Positions 32,879 through 41,794 of a DNA stretch of 64,000 nt are shown here, in pieces. Position numbers and translations under genes: made by a program. Every line of letters begins with the position of its first letter. Position 1 is the first letter of the stretch. Below the pieces are notes generated by a model. The model searched no databases, was not told the origin of the DNA, and saw nothing but the letters and a program-made list of their open reading frames with translations. The DNA comes from an uncultured Lachnotalea sp. (GTDB taxonomy: Bacteria; Bacillota; Clostridia; Lachnospirales; Lachnospiraceae), in contig CAMSZT010000006.1 in assembly GCA_947066815.1 (NCBI GenBank), positions 41,762-105,761 of the forward strand, in the 5' to 3' direction.

Positions 32879-34369
32879 ATGCCGAAAACATTGGTAGAAA
32901 TGACGAATATCTCGAAATCGTTTCCTGGCGTGAAAGCACTGGACAATGCGCAGCTTACCCTGTACGAAGGAGAGGTATTGGGTCTTTTGGGGGAAAACGG
33001 GGCAGGAAAGTCTACCCTGATGAATGTATTGGGCGGTATTTACAAGCCTGATACGGGGAGTATCAAGATCGACGGACAGGAAGTGACGATCGGAAGTGTT
33101 GTGGAGGCGCAGAAGCTTGGGGTGGCGTTTATCCATCAGGAGATCGCACTGGTGCCCTATCTGTCGGTGGCGGAAAATATTTTTCTGGGAAGGGAACTCA
33201 AATCAGCCGGCATGGTAGATAAACGGCGGATGTACAGAGAGGCGAAGCAGTGGCTGGACATGGTGGGTCTGGACGTGAACCCGGCGACGATGGTATGCCG
33301 CTTAAGCATCGGCCGCCAGCAGATGGTGGAGATCGCAAAGGCCTGTTCCCTGAACATGAAACTGATGATCATGGATGAGCCGACCTCCTCCCTGTCGGAG
33401 AACGAGGTGGAATCCCTCTTCCATATGATGAATTCCCTGAAAGAACGGGGGATCGGAATTATCTACATATCCCATAAGCTTTCCGAGATCTTTACCATCA
33501 CGGACCGGGTGTGCGTCATGAGAGACGGAAGCTATGTTGGTACCATCATCACGAAGGAGAGCGAAGAGTCGGATCTGGTATCCATGATGGTGGGCCGGAC
33601 ACTGGATAATTACTATGCGAGAACCTTTAACAAGCCGGGCGAGGTGGTCCTGGAGGCGAAGAACATCAATTCCGGGAAGCGGGTGGTCGACTGCAGCTTC
33701 AGTGTGAGGCGGGGCGAGATCCTTGGCTTCTACGGGCTGGTGGGCGCCGGCCGTTCCGAGCTTTTAAAGGCGGTCATGAACCTGTATCCCAGGGACGGCG
33801 GAACCGTTACCATAAAAGGACAGGATGTGTCGAAGCTTCCCACCAGGAAGATCCAGGAGATGGGGATCGCCCTGGTGCCGGAGAACCGGAAGCTGGAGGG
33901 CCTGATCTTAAAGAATACGATTTCCTTTAACATCAGCATCTCCGTCCTCAAAAAGTTCATCGGGAAGCTGCGCGTGAATTATAAAAAAGAAAAAGAAATC
34001 GTGGACAACGGAATTCAATCCCTTGCAGTAAAGACACCTTCCAGGACCCAGGCGGTGAGGAATCTCTCCGGCGGCAATCAGCAGAAGGTGGTACTGGCGA
34101 AATGGCTGGCCTCCGAGCCGGAGATCCTGGTGCTCGACGAGCCCACCAGAGGCGTGGACGTGGGTGCCAAGGCGGAGATCTACAAGATCATGAACGAGCT
34201 GGCGGCCCGGGGCATGGCGATCATCATGATCTCTTCCGAGATGCCGGAGATCGTGAACATGTGTGACCGGATGCTGATCATGAGCGGCGGAAGGATCAGA
34301 GGCGAGCTGGACAAATCAGAGTTTGAACAGACGAAGATTTTACATTATGCGATTGCAGAGGAGATTTGA
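32879..34369 (+). CDS. Sugar ABC transporter ATP-binding protein (RbsA-like, two domains)
   Basis: 496 residues from the ATG at 32879 (AGAGGTGG upstream). Two ABC cassettes lie in tandem. The first has Walker A GENGAGKST (about residues 37-45), signature LSIGRQQ and Walker B LMIMDEPTSSLS. The second has an altered Walker A (GLVGAGRSE), signature LSGGNQQ and VLDEPTRGVD. A degenerate second Walker A is usual in RbsA-type proteins. It powers import through the permease encoded next. Confidence 0.96.
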   Translation: MPKTLVEMTNISKSFPGVKALDNAQLTLYEGEVLGLLGENGAGKSTLMNVLGGIYKPDTGSIKIDGQEVTIGSVVEAQKLGVAFIHQEIALVPYLSVAENIFLGRELKSAGMVDKRRMYREAKQWLDMVGLDVNPATMVCRLSIGRQQMVEIAKACSLNMKLMIMDEPTSSLSENEVESLFHMMNSLKERGIGIIYISHKLSEIFTITDRVCVMRDGSYVGTIITKESEESDLVSMMVGRTLDNYYARTFNKPGEVVLEAKNINSGKRVVDCSFSVRRGEILGFYGLVGAGRSELLKAVMNLYPRDGGTVTIKGQDVSKLPTRKIQEMGIALVPENRKLEGLILKNTISFNISISVLKKFIGKLRVNYKKEKEIVDNGIQSLAVKTPSRTQAVRNLSGGNQQKVVLAKWLASEPEILVLDEPTRGVDVGAKAEIYKIMNELAARGMAIIMISSEMPEIVNMCDRMLIMSGGRIRGELDKSEFEQTKILHYAIAEEI

Positions 34370-34371
34370 GT

Positions 34372-35376
34372 ATGAGTAAGAAATTTGATATGAGCAAATA
34401 TGAGGATCATGGAATTCTTGGGCCCTTTGTCCGTTACCTGAAGGCGAACCTGGGCATTCTGGCTGCCTTTATCGTACTGTGCCTGCTGATCACCGTGATG
34501 GCGCCCAACTTCATGACGGTGAACAACTGGCTGACGATCTTACGTACCGTTTCCACCACCGGCTGCCTGGCCATCGGCGTCATGCTGGCCATCATGCTGG
34601 GCGGCATCGACCTGACCGGCGGCGCCATGATCGCCTGTGTGGGCTGTCTGACTGTCACGGCCATGGAGCGCTGGGGCATGCCCATGGTTCCGGCCATCGC
34701 CATCGGCCTTCTGGTCGGTATCGTGGCAGGCTTCATCGACGGCTGGATCATCGCTTACAGCGGGATCCATCCCTTCGTTGTCACCCTGGCCATGCAGAGC
34801 ATCCTGAGGGGCGCCGCTTACCTGATCGCCGGCGGCCAGCCCATCTCCCTGTATGCCAACACGACGTATCCGATCATCGGTACGGGTCTTGCGGGAATCG
34901 TGCCTTACCCGATCATCTACATGCTGATTTTCTTCTTCTTACAGTACCTGCTTCTCAATAAGACGAAAGCGGGACGTTATATCTATGCGGTAGGCGGAAA
35001 TGCCACGGCGGCACAGTTCTCCGGCGTGGACATCAAGAAGGTCAAGATCATGGCCTGGACCATCAGCGGATTCCTGGGCGCATTTGCCGGTATCATCCTG
35101 TCGGCCCGTATGGCCTCCGGCCAGCCCGGTACTTCCATCGGCGCCGAGACGGACGCCATCGCTTCCTGCGTACTTGGCGGAACCAGCATGTACGGCGGCG
35201 TCGGCAACACCGGCGGCGTGCTGATCGGCGTCATGATCATCGGCGTTATCACCAACGGCCTGACCCTGCTTCACGTGGACTCCAACTGGCAGTACGTGGC
35301 CAAGGGCCTGATCATTCTGCTGGCTGTTTACATTGACATGATTCGTCAGAATAAGCAGCAGTCCAGAAGCGAATAA
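34372..35376 (+). CDS. Sugar ABC transporter permease (RbsC-like)
   Basis: 334 residues from the ATG at 34372, three bases after the ATPase stop. It has about nine or ten hydrophobic spans. Family motifs are VMLAIMLGGIDLTGG, DGWIIAYSGIHPFVVTLAMQ, GRYIYAVGGNATAAQFSGVD and GAETDAIASCVLGGTSMYGG. It forms the membrane channel of the importer with the RbsB- and RbsA-like proteins. Confidence 0.95.
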   Translation: MSKKFDMSKYEDHGILGPFVRYLKANLGILAAFIVLCLLITVMAPNFMTVNNWLTILRTVSTTGCLAIGVMLAIMLGGIDLTGGAMIACVGCLTVTAMERWGMPMVPAIAIGLLVGIVAGFIDGWIIAYSGIHPFVVTLAMQSILRGAAYLIAGGQPISLYANTTYPIIGTGLAGIVPYPIIYMLIFFFLQYLLLNKTKAGRYIYAVGGNATAAQFSGVDIKKVKIMAWTISGFLGAFAGIILSARMASGQPGTSIGAETDAIASCVLGGTSMYGGVGNTGGVLIGVMIIGVITNGLTLLHVDSNWQYVAKGLIILLAVYIDMIRQNKQQSRSE

Positions 35377-35382
35377 TAGGAT

Positions 35383-35447
35383 AAAAAAGATCAGGACGGC
35401 GGACATGGAGCGGCGGTATGTTCCTGTCCGTCGGACGTCTTTTTTGA
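35383..35447 (+). terminator. Terminator-like hairpin after the permease gene
   Basis: AAAAAAGA with GGACGG on the left pairs with CCGTC and TCTTTTTT on the right. It probably gives partial termination, since aldolase and kinase genes continue on the same strand. Confidence 0.55.
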
Positions 35448-35486
35448 TAAACATCATAGGCTTGCACAACGAGGAGGAACAAAGAA

Positions 35487-36368
35487 ATGCTTGTAAACAT
35501 GAGGGATATGTTAAAGGATGCGGAGCAGCACAATTATGCGATCGGCTCCCTCAACACGCCGAACCTGGAAACCCTTCGTGCCGTGATCGGTGCGGCGGAG
35601 GAGCTTGGCTGCCCCATTATCATCAATCACGCCCAGGGCCATGAGCCGGTGGTCCATCTGGAGACCATTGCACCGCTGATGAAGATGTATGCGGAGAATG
35701 CGAAGGTGCCGGTGGCCATGCACATCGACCACGGCTTGGATATCGACTTCTGCATGAAGGCGGTGAGGGCGGGATTTACTTCGATCATGTGTGACCGTTC
35801 TGAGTATCCCCTGGAGAAAAATATTGCGCTCACGAAGTCTTTCGTGGACCTGGTGAAGCCCCTCGGCATCACGGTGGAGGCAGAGCTTGGCGCCATGCCC
35901 AACAACATGCCCACCGAGGTGCCCGGACAGGAGCAGTCGGATCTCAGCGACCTGACCGTGTACTTCACGAAGGTGGACGAGGCGAAGAGGTTTGCCGAGG
36001 AGACCGGGGTGGACGTGCTGGCGATTTCCATCGGCACGGTCCACGGCATGTACAAGGCGAAATCCGACCTGGACATTGAGCGGATCAAGGCCATCCGTGC
36101 GGCCATCACCGACCAGAATGTGCATCTGGGCATGCACGGCTGTTCCGGCACGGAGCCGGACCAGGTGGTTGCGGCCGTGAACGCCGGGATCAAGAAGATC
36201 AACTACTTTACGGCCATGGACACGGCGGTTGCCCCTGTCTTAAAGCAGATGATCGACGACTATGAGGGCAGGCCCCTCAACTATACCCTGATGGTGAACG
36301 TGGCCATGGAGGTGCTTCAGAAGGAAGCGAAGAAGGCCATGGAACTGTTCATGACCTGCAAAAAATAA
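35487..36368 (+). CDS. Class II fructose-bisphosphate/tagatose-bisphosphate-type aldolase (first)
   Basis: 293 residues. Zinc ligands and neighbours are HIDHG (about 79-83), VEAELGAM, GTVHGMY (about 183) and GMHGCSGTE. The N-terminus GSLNTPNLETLRAVIGAAEE fits the KbaY/GatY/FbaA family. Such enzymes cleave a ketose (bis)phosphate to dihydroxyacetone phosphate and an aldehyde. It is divergent from the second aldolase at 38025 and has Cys/Gly instead of the usual GGSG (GCSG), so the phosphate site may differ. Confidence 0.88.
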   Translation: MLVNMRDMLKDAEQHNYAIGSLNTPNLETLRAVIGAAEELGCPIIINHAQGHEPVVHLETIAPLMKMYAENAKVPVAMHIDHGLDIDFCMKAVRAGFTSIMCDRSEYPLEKNIALTKSFVDLVKPLGITVEAELGAMPNNMPTEVPGQEQSDLSDLTVYFTKVDEAKRFAEETGVDVLAISIGTVHGMYKAKSDLDIERIKAIRAAITDQNVHLGMHGCSGTEPDQVVAAVNAGIKKINYFTAMDTAVAPVLKQMIDDYEGRPLNYTLMVNVAMEVLQKEAKKAMELFMTCKK

Positions 36369-36392
36369 GGGATAACAGACAGGAAAGGAAGG

Positions 36393-36450
36393 CCGGCGCA
36401 CAAGGAGCCCCGCAGAGGCAGAGCGGGACGTTCGGTGCGCCGGGCGTTTT
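36393..36450 (+). terminator. Terminator-like hairpin
   Basis: CCGGCGCAC (36393-36401) pairs with GTGCGCCGG (36435-36443), followed by GCGTTTTT. The loop is long, so it is probably leaky. Confidence 0.55.
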
Positions 36451-36485
36451 TGGGAAGCTTTCAGGAATTAAGGAAGGGAGACCAT

Positions 36486-37976
36486 ATGCATATCGGACTT
36501 GACATCGGGACCTCCGGAACCAAGGCGGCCCTCGTGGGAACGGACGGCTCCGTTGCCGGCAGCTTCCAGGTCAGCTACGGCTTTGCGGACACGGCGGATG
36601 GCCACAGGGCCCTTGATGCCGGTGAGGTGTGGGAGGCGGTAAAGACCTGTCTGGAGGCCCTGGGAAGCCTGGGCGAGGTGGAGACGATCACCGTGTCGAC
36701 TCTGGGGGAGGCAGTGATTCCCATGGATCGGGCGGGGGAGCCTTTGGCCCTCAGCATTACGGGGACGGACCGGCGGGGGATCTGCGAGACGGCGGCCTTG
36801 GAAGAGACCGTGGGGCTTATGCATCTGATCGACATCACTGGACTCAATCCCACGTCTATTTATTCGGCGGGGAAACTTGTCTGGATGAAACGGGAAATGC
36901 CGGAGCTTTATGAGGCGGCCTGGAAGATTCCGCTTTTTCAGGATTATGTGATCTATCGCCTCTGCGGCCGTGCGGTCATTGACTATTCCAGCGCCTCCAG
37001 GACACAGCTTTTTGACATCGGGACCATGGATTGGTCGGAGGAGCTTCTTGGGAAGACGGGGATTGACCGGGAGAAGCTCTCCCGGCCGGTGCCTGCCGGG
37101 ACGGTAGCCGGAACGATCCGGAAGGAGCTTGCAGAGGAGCTGGGACTTTCAGCCTCTGCCAGGATTGTGGCGGGCACCCATGACCATATCTGCAACGCCC
37201 TGGGAAGCGGGGTTTTTGAGGTGGGAAGCTGTGCCAACACGGTGGGAACCACGGAGGGGCTGACGGCAGTCCTTCGCAGGGAACAGCTTTCCTCGGAGTA
37301 CGTGAACCGGTATCAGATCTCCTGCGAGCCCTTTGTGCGGCCGGGGCTTTTCAACACGGTGGCCTGGGAGAATACTTCCGGGGTGCTGCTTCGCTGGTTT
37401 GCGGAGGAATTCATGAGGGAGGAGCCGGCAGGGGAGCTGATCGCCACATTCGAAAAGCTCAATGGACGGATGAAGAGAGAGCCGACGAAGCTTCTGGTCC
37501 TGCCGCATTTTTCCGGGGCGGCCTCCCCCTATGGGGACGGAAGATCCAAAGGGGCGATCCTGGGACTTACGCTGGACACGGAGCGGGAAGATATCTATAA
37601 GGCACTCATGGAGGGGGCGAACATGGAACTGGCCCTGATCCTGGAGGGCCTCACGAAGGCGGGGCTTGCGGTGGGACACCTGGTCTCCACCGGAGGAGCT
37701 TTGTCCCCGCAGCTTCTGCAGATCAAGGCGGATGTGCTTGGCATTCCGATCCATACGGTGGAGAGCCGGCAGACGGGAGCGCTCGGAGGAGCGATCCTGG
37801 GGGCTGTGGCGGCGGGGGCTTATGGGGATGTGAAAGAGGCCGTGTCCGCCATGGTACGGACCGGGAAGACTTATGAGCCGGATCCCGGGAGGAGCCGTAT
37901 TTACAAAGAAAGACTTGCGCTGTACCGGCAGATCTATCCGGCCATTGCGGGGATCAGCCACGGGCTGGGAGAATAG
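36486..37976 (+). CDS. FGGY-family carbohydrate kinase (first)
   Basis: 496 residues from the ATG at 36486 (AAGGAAGGGAGA upstream). It has LDIGTSGTKAALVG at the N-terminus (phosphate loop of the actin-like ATPase fold), STLGEAVIPMD, ITGLNPTSIYSAGKLVWMK, AGTHDHICNALG with the catalytic-base Asp, and LVSTGGALSPQLLQIKADVL near the end. FGGY kinases phosphorylate pentoses, hexoses, polyols or ketoses. It sits between the two aldolases and likely makes the substrate of one of them. Confidence 0.92.
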   Translation: MHIGLDIGTSGTKAALVGTDGSVAGSFQVSYGFADTADGHRALDAGEVWEAVKTCLEALGSLGEVETITVSTLGEAVIPMDRAGEPLALSITGTDRRGICETAALEETVGLMHLIDITGLNPTSIYSAGKLVWMKREMPELYEAAWKIPLFQDYVIYRLCGRAVIDYSSASRTQLFDIGTMDWSEELLGKTGIDREKLSRPVPAGTVAGTIRKELAEELGLSASARIVAGTHDHICNALGSGVFEVGSCANTVGTTEGLTAVLRREQLSSEYVNRYQISCEPFVRPGLFNTVAWENTSGVLLRWFAEEFMREEPAGELIATFEKLNGRMKREPTKLLVLPHFSGAASPYGDGRSKGAILGLTLDTEREDIYKALMEGANMELALILEGLTKAGLAVGHLVSTGGALSPQLLQIKADVLGIPIHTVESRQTGALGGAILGAVAAGAYGDVKEAVSAMVRTGKTYEPDPGRSRIYKERLALYRQIYPAIAGISHGLGE

Positions 37977-38024
37977 GGGAACAAAATCTTTTCATAAGAA
38001 AATAAAAACGGAGGATTTTCAGCT

Positions 38025-38867
38025 ATGATTTCAAATTATTCAGATATTCTGGCTTTTGCGAAAGAACATAAGGTGACCATCGGGGCATTCAACACCTTTA
38101 ATATGGAAATGATGCAGGCCGTGGTGTCTGCCGCCGACAAGAAGCAGGTGCCCCTGATCGCCCAGACCTACCATGCCCATGCGGACTATGCGGGCGTGGA
38201 CTTCATGCGGGCCATTTACGGAGTGGCGGCGGAGCATGCCTCCGTCAATATCGCCCTGGGGCTGGACCACGGCAAGTCCTTTGCTCAGGCAGAGACCTGC
38301 GTGAAGGCCGGCTACACGGGCGTGATGATCGACCTGGCTTCGGAGGACTACGACAGAAACGTGGCAGAGACGAAGCGGGTGGTGGAGCTGGCCCATGGGA
38401 AGGGGGTCTCCGTGGAGGCGGAGCTTGGCGTCATCGCCGATGCGGACCGTTCCCTGGAGGAGATCGCTGCCGGCTACACGGACCCGGAGGTGGCGAGAAG
38501 GTTTGCGAAGGACACGGGCGTGGACTGCCTGGCCGTGTCGGTGGGAACGGCCCACGGCACCTATGCCCACACGCCGAAGATCAACTTTGATCTTTTAAAG
38601 GAACTCATCGATACCGTGTGCTGCCCCATTGTCGTCCATGGCGGCTCCGGCACGCCGGACGAGGACGTGGAGGAGATGGTCCGCCTGGGAATCGCCAAGC
38701 TCAACGTGGGCACGGATTTCTTTGACGCCTACAAGAAGGCCATGTTCGACGTGATGACGGAGAAGGGACTCGGCTGCGACGTGATCGAGGTGATGGCGGC
38801 GGCGAGGGCGGCCGTGGAGAAGGTGGCCCTCCACAAGCTGGACATCCTGGGGAGGTTCCGGGTATAG
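38025..38867 (+). CDS. Class II fructose-bisphosphate/tagatose-bisphosphate-type aldolase (second)
   Basis: 280 residues. It starts ILAFAKEHKVTIGAFNTFNM. Zinc and substrate elements are LGLDHGKSF, VEAELGVI, VGTAHGTY, VVHGGSGTPD and KLNVGTDF. It matches the KbaY/GatY-like family more closely than the first aldolase does, with the full GGSG phosphate-binding segment. It is the last enzyme gene of the ABC operon block. A palindrome and a new promoter follow. Confidence 0.9.
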   Translation: MISNYSDILAFAKEHKVTIGAFNTFNMEMMQAVVSAADKKQVPLIAQTYHAHADYAGVDFMRAIYGVAAEHASVNIALGLDHGKSFAQAETCVKAGYTGVMIDLASEDYDRNVAETKRVVELAHGKGVSVEAELGVIADADRSLEEIAAGYTDPEVARRFAKDTGVDCLAVSVGTAHGTYAHTPKINFDLLKELIDTVCCPIVVHGGSGTPDEDVEEMVRLGIAKLNVGTDFFDAYKKAMFDVMTEKGLGCDVIEVMAAARAAVEKVALHKLDILGRFRV

Positions 38868-38897
38868 CGGATCCTGTGACGAAAACTTTTGATTTCG

Positions 38898-38931
38898 CAA
38901 TAGTTTCTGACTTGCAAGTCGGAAACTATTG
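38898..38931. promoter_or_regulatory. 34-bp palindrome overlapping a promoter -35
   Basis: CAATAGTTTC (38898-38907) and GAAACTATTG (38922-38931) flank the self-complementary GACTTGCAAGTC. Only one pair in 17 is a wobble. The right arm runs into the -35 of the next promoter, so it could be an operator, a terminator of the aldolase operon (TATTTTCC follows), or both. Confidence 0.7.
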
Positions 38932-38956
38932 TATTTTCCGGGGTTTCGGGTATAAT
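38929..38956 (+). promoter_or_regulatory. Promoter of the AAA ATPase gene
   Basis: TTGTAT (38929-38934), 16-base spacer, TATAAT (38951-38956). SD GGAGG follows before the ATG at 38984. Confidence 0.65.
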
Positions 38957-38983
38957 AGACATAAGAAATTTCGGAGGTGGCTT

Positions 38984-40219
38984 ATGTCGTCAGAGCTGAT
39001 CGACCGTCCTGAGTATTTGGAACAGCTGATTCAGAATAAGGATGTGGATCTGGTGAAGATTGTTACCGGAATCCGCAGATGCGGAAAATCTTCCCTTTTG
39101 GAACTGTTCCACCGGTATCTGAGGGAGAACGGCGTGCCGGAGGCAAAGGTGATCCACATGAATCTGGAATCGCTGCGTTACCGGGAGCTGACGGATTATC
39201 TTTCCTTTTATGATCATGTCAGTGAACGGATTTCGGGGGACGGAAAAACCTATCTGATCTTTGATGAATTACAGGCGGTGGAGCATTGGGAAAAAGCCAT
39301 CGAGTCCTTCCGCCTGGATTTTGACGTGGATATTTATATCACGGGCTCCAATGCCTGTCTGCTGTCAACGGAATTTTCCACGCTGCTTTCCGGAAGATAC
39401 GTGGAGATCCGTATGCTGCCGCTGTCCTTCAAGGAATTTCTGAGGTTCGGCGAGTTTGGTGCGGCGAGCACCATGGACGAGCGGTTTCAGAAGTATCTGC
39501 AGTTTGGCGGGATGCCGATCCTCAGAGAATACCGGTTCCATGAGGCGAGGTGCAATCAGGCGCTGGAAGGGATTTATTCCACCGTGGTCCTGCGTGACGT
39601 TTTACAGAGGAACCCTCAGGCGGACCCTGCCATCCTTCAGAAAATCGTACTTTTTCTCTGCGGCAATATCGGCAGTATCACCTCCCCGAACAACATCGGC
39701 AACGTATTGTCCGGGGAAGGCGACCTCCAAAAAGGACGGGGCAGAAAAAACATGGCGGGGAAGACCGTCGACAGATATATTGGGATGCTGCGGGATGCGT
39801 TCGTCTTTTATTCGGTGGGCCGATATGACGTCAAAGGAAAGCAGCTGTTAAAAACCCTGGGCAAGAACTATATCGTCGACCTGGGGTTCCGCAACGTGCT
39901 CCTCGGCTACCGTGATGTGGACCGGGGGCACATTATGGAGAACGTAGTGTTTTTGGAGTTGCTCCGCCGTGAGTACCGTGTCTGTATCGGCAAGGTCGGA
40001 GAGACAGAGGTGGATTTTGTGGCGGAAAAACCGGACGACAGAGTGTATATTCAGGTGACGGAAAGCATGCAGGTACCGGAGACGCGTGACCGGGAGCTTC
40101 GGCCCCTCCGCATGATTCCGGACAATTATGAAAAGCTGGTGCTGTCCATGGACAGAAGTTATATTCATTCCTACGACGGAATCAAATCTTTGAACCTGAT
40201 CGACTGGCTGCTGGCCTGA
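38984..40219 (+). CDS. AAA ATPase with DUF4143-type C-terminus
   Basis: 411 residues from the ATG at 38984. Walker A is TGIRRCGKSSLL (about residues 25-36), Walker B YLIFDELQAVEHW, sensor-1 ITGSNACLLS, and GRYVEIRMLPLSFKEFL is characteristic. The C-terminal half (IMENVVFLELLRREYRVCIG, ETEVDFVAE) is the PD-(D/E)XK-like DUF4143 part. These widespread proteins are of unknown function, often mobile and present in many copies. Its own promoter, with a palindrome over the -35, sets it apart from the sugar operon. Confidence 0.9.
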   Translation: MSSELIDRPEYLEQLIQNKDVDLVKIVTGIRRCGKSSLLELFHRYLRENGVPEAKVIHMNLESLRYRELTDYLSFYDHVSERISGDGKTYLIFDELQAVEHWEKAIESFRLDFDVDIYITGSNACLLSTEFSTLLSGRYVEIRMLPLSFKEFLRFGEFGAASTMDERFQKYLQFGGMPILREYRFHEARCNQALEGIYSTVVLRDVLQRNPQADPAILQKIVLFLCGNIGSITSPNNIGNVLSGEGDLQKGRGRKNMAGKTVDRYIGMLRDAFVFYSVGRYDVKGKQLLKTLGKNYIVDLGFRNVLLGYRDVDRGHIMENVVFLELLRREYRVCIGKVGETEVDFVAEKPDDRVYIQVTESMQVPETRDRELRPLRMIPDNYEKLVLSMDRSYIHSYDGIKSLNLIDWLLA

Positions 40220-40297
40220 ATATCCGGCGGGCAGGTGCGGCCAGGGGACAGCGCCGCAGAACATAAAGAGGATAAAACATGGAGAAAGCGAGGGAAC

Positions 40298-41278
40298 ATG
40301 ATGAGCGGTCAAACAAAGAAATACGATGTGATCTGTATCGGGCAGGTGGTGCAGGACATCATGGTGACGGACATTCCGGAGAATGCGCTGACGAGGGATT
40401 CCGATACGGTCATGGCGGGGCAGGTGCTCCTCACTTCCGGCGGGGATGCGGTCAATGAGGCCTGCATGCTGGCGAAGCTGGGAAATCACTCGGCGCTTCT
40501 CACCAGACTGGATAATCGGAACGTGGGGGACATGATTTACGGAGACCTGACCCGTGGGGGCGTGGACACGTCGCTCTTAATCCGGCCGGACGACTGCAAG
40601 ACCTTCTCCACGGTGGTGGTGGTGAAGGAGAACGGGGATCATTCCTTCCTGATCGGGCCGGGGGAAAATTTCATGCTGAAAATGTCGGACATCGACCTTT
40701 CGGTCTTTGAGGAGACCAGGGCCGTGACGGCGGGAAGCATCTATGCCCTGGGGGAGCTGGACACGGGCGGACTGGCTGTGATCTTTAAAAAAGCTCAAGA
40801 GGCGGGGGCCATCACCGTGGCCGACATGAATTTCGACACCCTGGGGCTGGGGCCCCACGCCATCGACAGCGTGTACCCTTACACGGATTACCTGATGCCC
40901 AGCTATGAGGAGGCCGTCTACGTGACAGGGGAGAAGGACCCGGATAAAATTGCCGACGTCTTTCTGGCGGCGGGAGTGAAGAACGTGGTGTTAAAGATCG
41001 GGGCGGAGGGCTGTTTTTTCAAGAATGCCGAAAAGCGGTTCTTTACGGATCCCTATGAGATTACTCCCGTGGACACCACCGGCTGCGGGGACAACTTCGT
41101 GGCGGCATTCCTTCACGGCCTCCTGAAAGGCATGGGGCCGGAGGAGTGTGCGGAGTTTGCCTGCGGGGCAGGTGCCCTTAACTCCCAGGGGATCGGCGCC
41201 CACCTCCACATCCGGTCGGAGGCGCAGATCCGGGAGTTCATGGCCTCGGCGAAGAAACGGGAGCTTGGGAGGAAGTAG
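40298..41278 (+). CDS. PfkB-family carbohydrate kinase
   Basis: 326 residues from ATG 40298 or 40301 (GAGGGA just upstream). Ribokinase-type motifs are GQVVQDIMVTDIP, GGDAVNEACMLAKLGN (the substrate GG) and the C-terminal DTTGCGDNFVAAF (about residue 260), where the Asp of GCGD is the catalytic base. Insertion and length fit fructokinase, 2-keto-3-deoxygluconate or tagatose-6-phosphate kinases. A bisphosphate-forming step before the aldolases is an attractive role. Confidence 0.9.
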   Translation: MMSGQTKKYDVICIGQVVQDIMVTDIPENALTRDSDTVMAGQVLLTSGGDAVNEACMLAKLGNHSALLTRLDNRNVGDMIYGDLTRGGVDTSLLIRPDDCKTFSTVVVVKENGDHSFLIGPGENFMLKMSDIDLSVFEETRAVTAGSIYALGELDTGGLAVIFKKAQEAGAITVADMNFDTLGLGPHAIDSVYPYTDYLMPSYEEAVYVTGEKDPDKIADVFLAAGVKNVVLKIGAEGCFFKNAEKRFFTDPYEITPVDTTGCGDNFVAAFLHGLLKGMGPEECAEFACGAGALNSQGIGAHLHIRSEAQIREFMASAKKRELGRK

Positions 41279-41314
41279 GACATTTGCTCCGGGCGGTGCC
41301 GGGTTTATCATTCG

Positions 41315-41649
41315 TTACTGCGGGGCGGACACGAAGCGGATCGTGGATTCCCTGGCAATGTCCTGTGGAACTGCGTATCCCAGTTCCCGGAAAGCGGTGA
41401 TGGCTTCACAGGCGGTGATGTCGTATAGGCGGGCAGGCTCTGCTCCGCAGAAACCGGGACGGCGATCACGCCGTCCACTTTCCTCTGGCGAAGCTGGGCG
41501 ATGAGATTCGGTTCGTAATCCAGCTCTTTGACCCAGTGGAGTATCTTTTGGCGTGTCTCTGCTTTGACGGAAGGGTGGTTGGAAAGAACCCTGGAGACGG
41601 TAACTCTGGAAACTCCCGCTTTGTCGGCAATATCCTGCATACTGACCAT
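41315..41649 (-). pseudogene. LacI-family regulator, internally deleted and frameshifted
   Basis: From the ATG at 41649 (GGAGG upstream) the minus strand reads MQDIADKAGVSRVTVSRVLS and a complete HTH up to EPNLIAQ. It then jumps to LRQRKVDGVIAVPVS, a segment normally 60 or so residues further on. After a frame change, ITACEAITAFRELGYAVPQD is recognisable from near the usual C-terminus. Most of the effector-binding core is missing. The HTH part could still be translated as a stub of about 110 residues. Confidence 0.8.
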
Positions 41650-41794
41650 GGCGTTGCCTCCTTTCTTCGTATATGGAATCATGGGTGGTTTCTGTAACGT
41701 GTGGTAAATATCTGTCACGAGGTTTTCGTTGGATCTGTAATTTCATAGGAGCAGTTCTTCAAAGAGAACCTGTAAGCGGCACAAGGAGGGACAT

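Noticed and set aside
41148..41504. Plus-strand 118-codon frame after the PfkB kinase
   Set aside because: It overlaps the kinase end and the LacI remnant without SD or motif.
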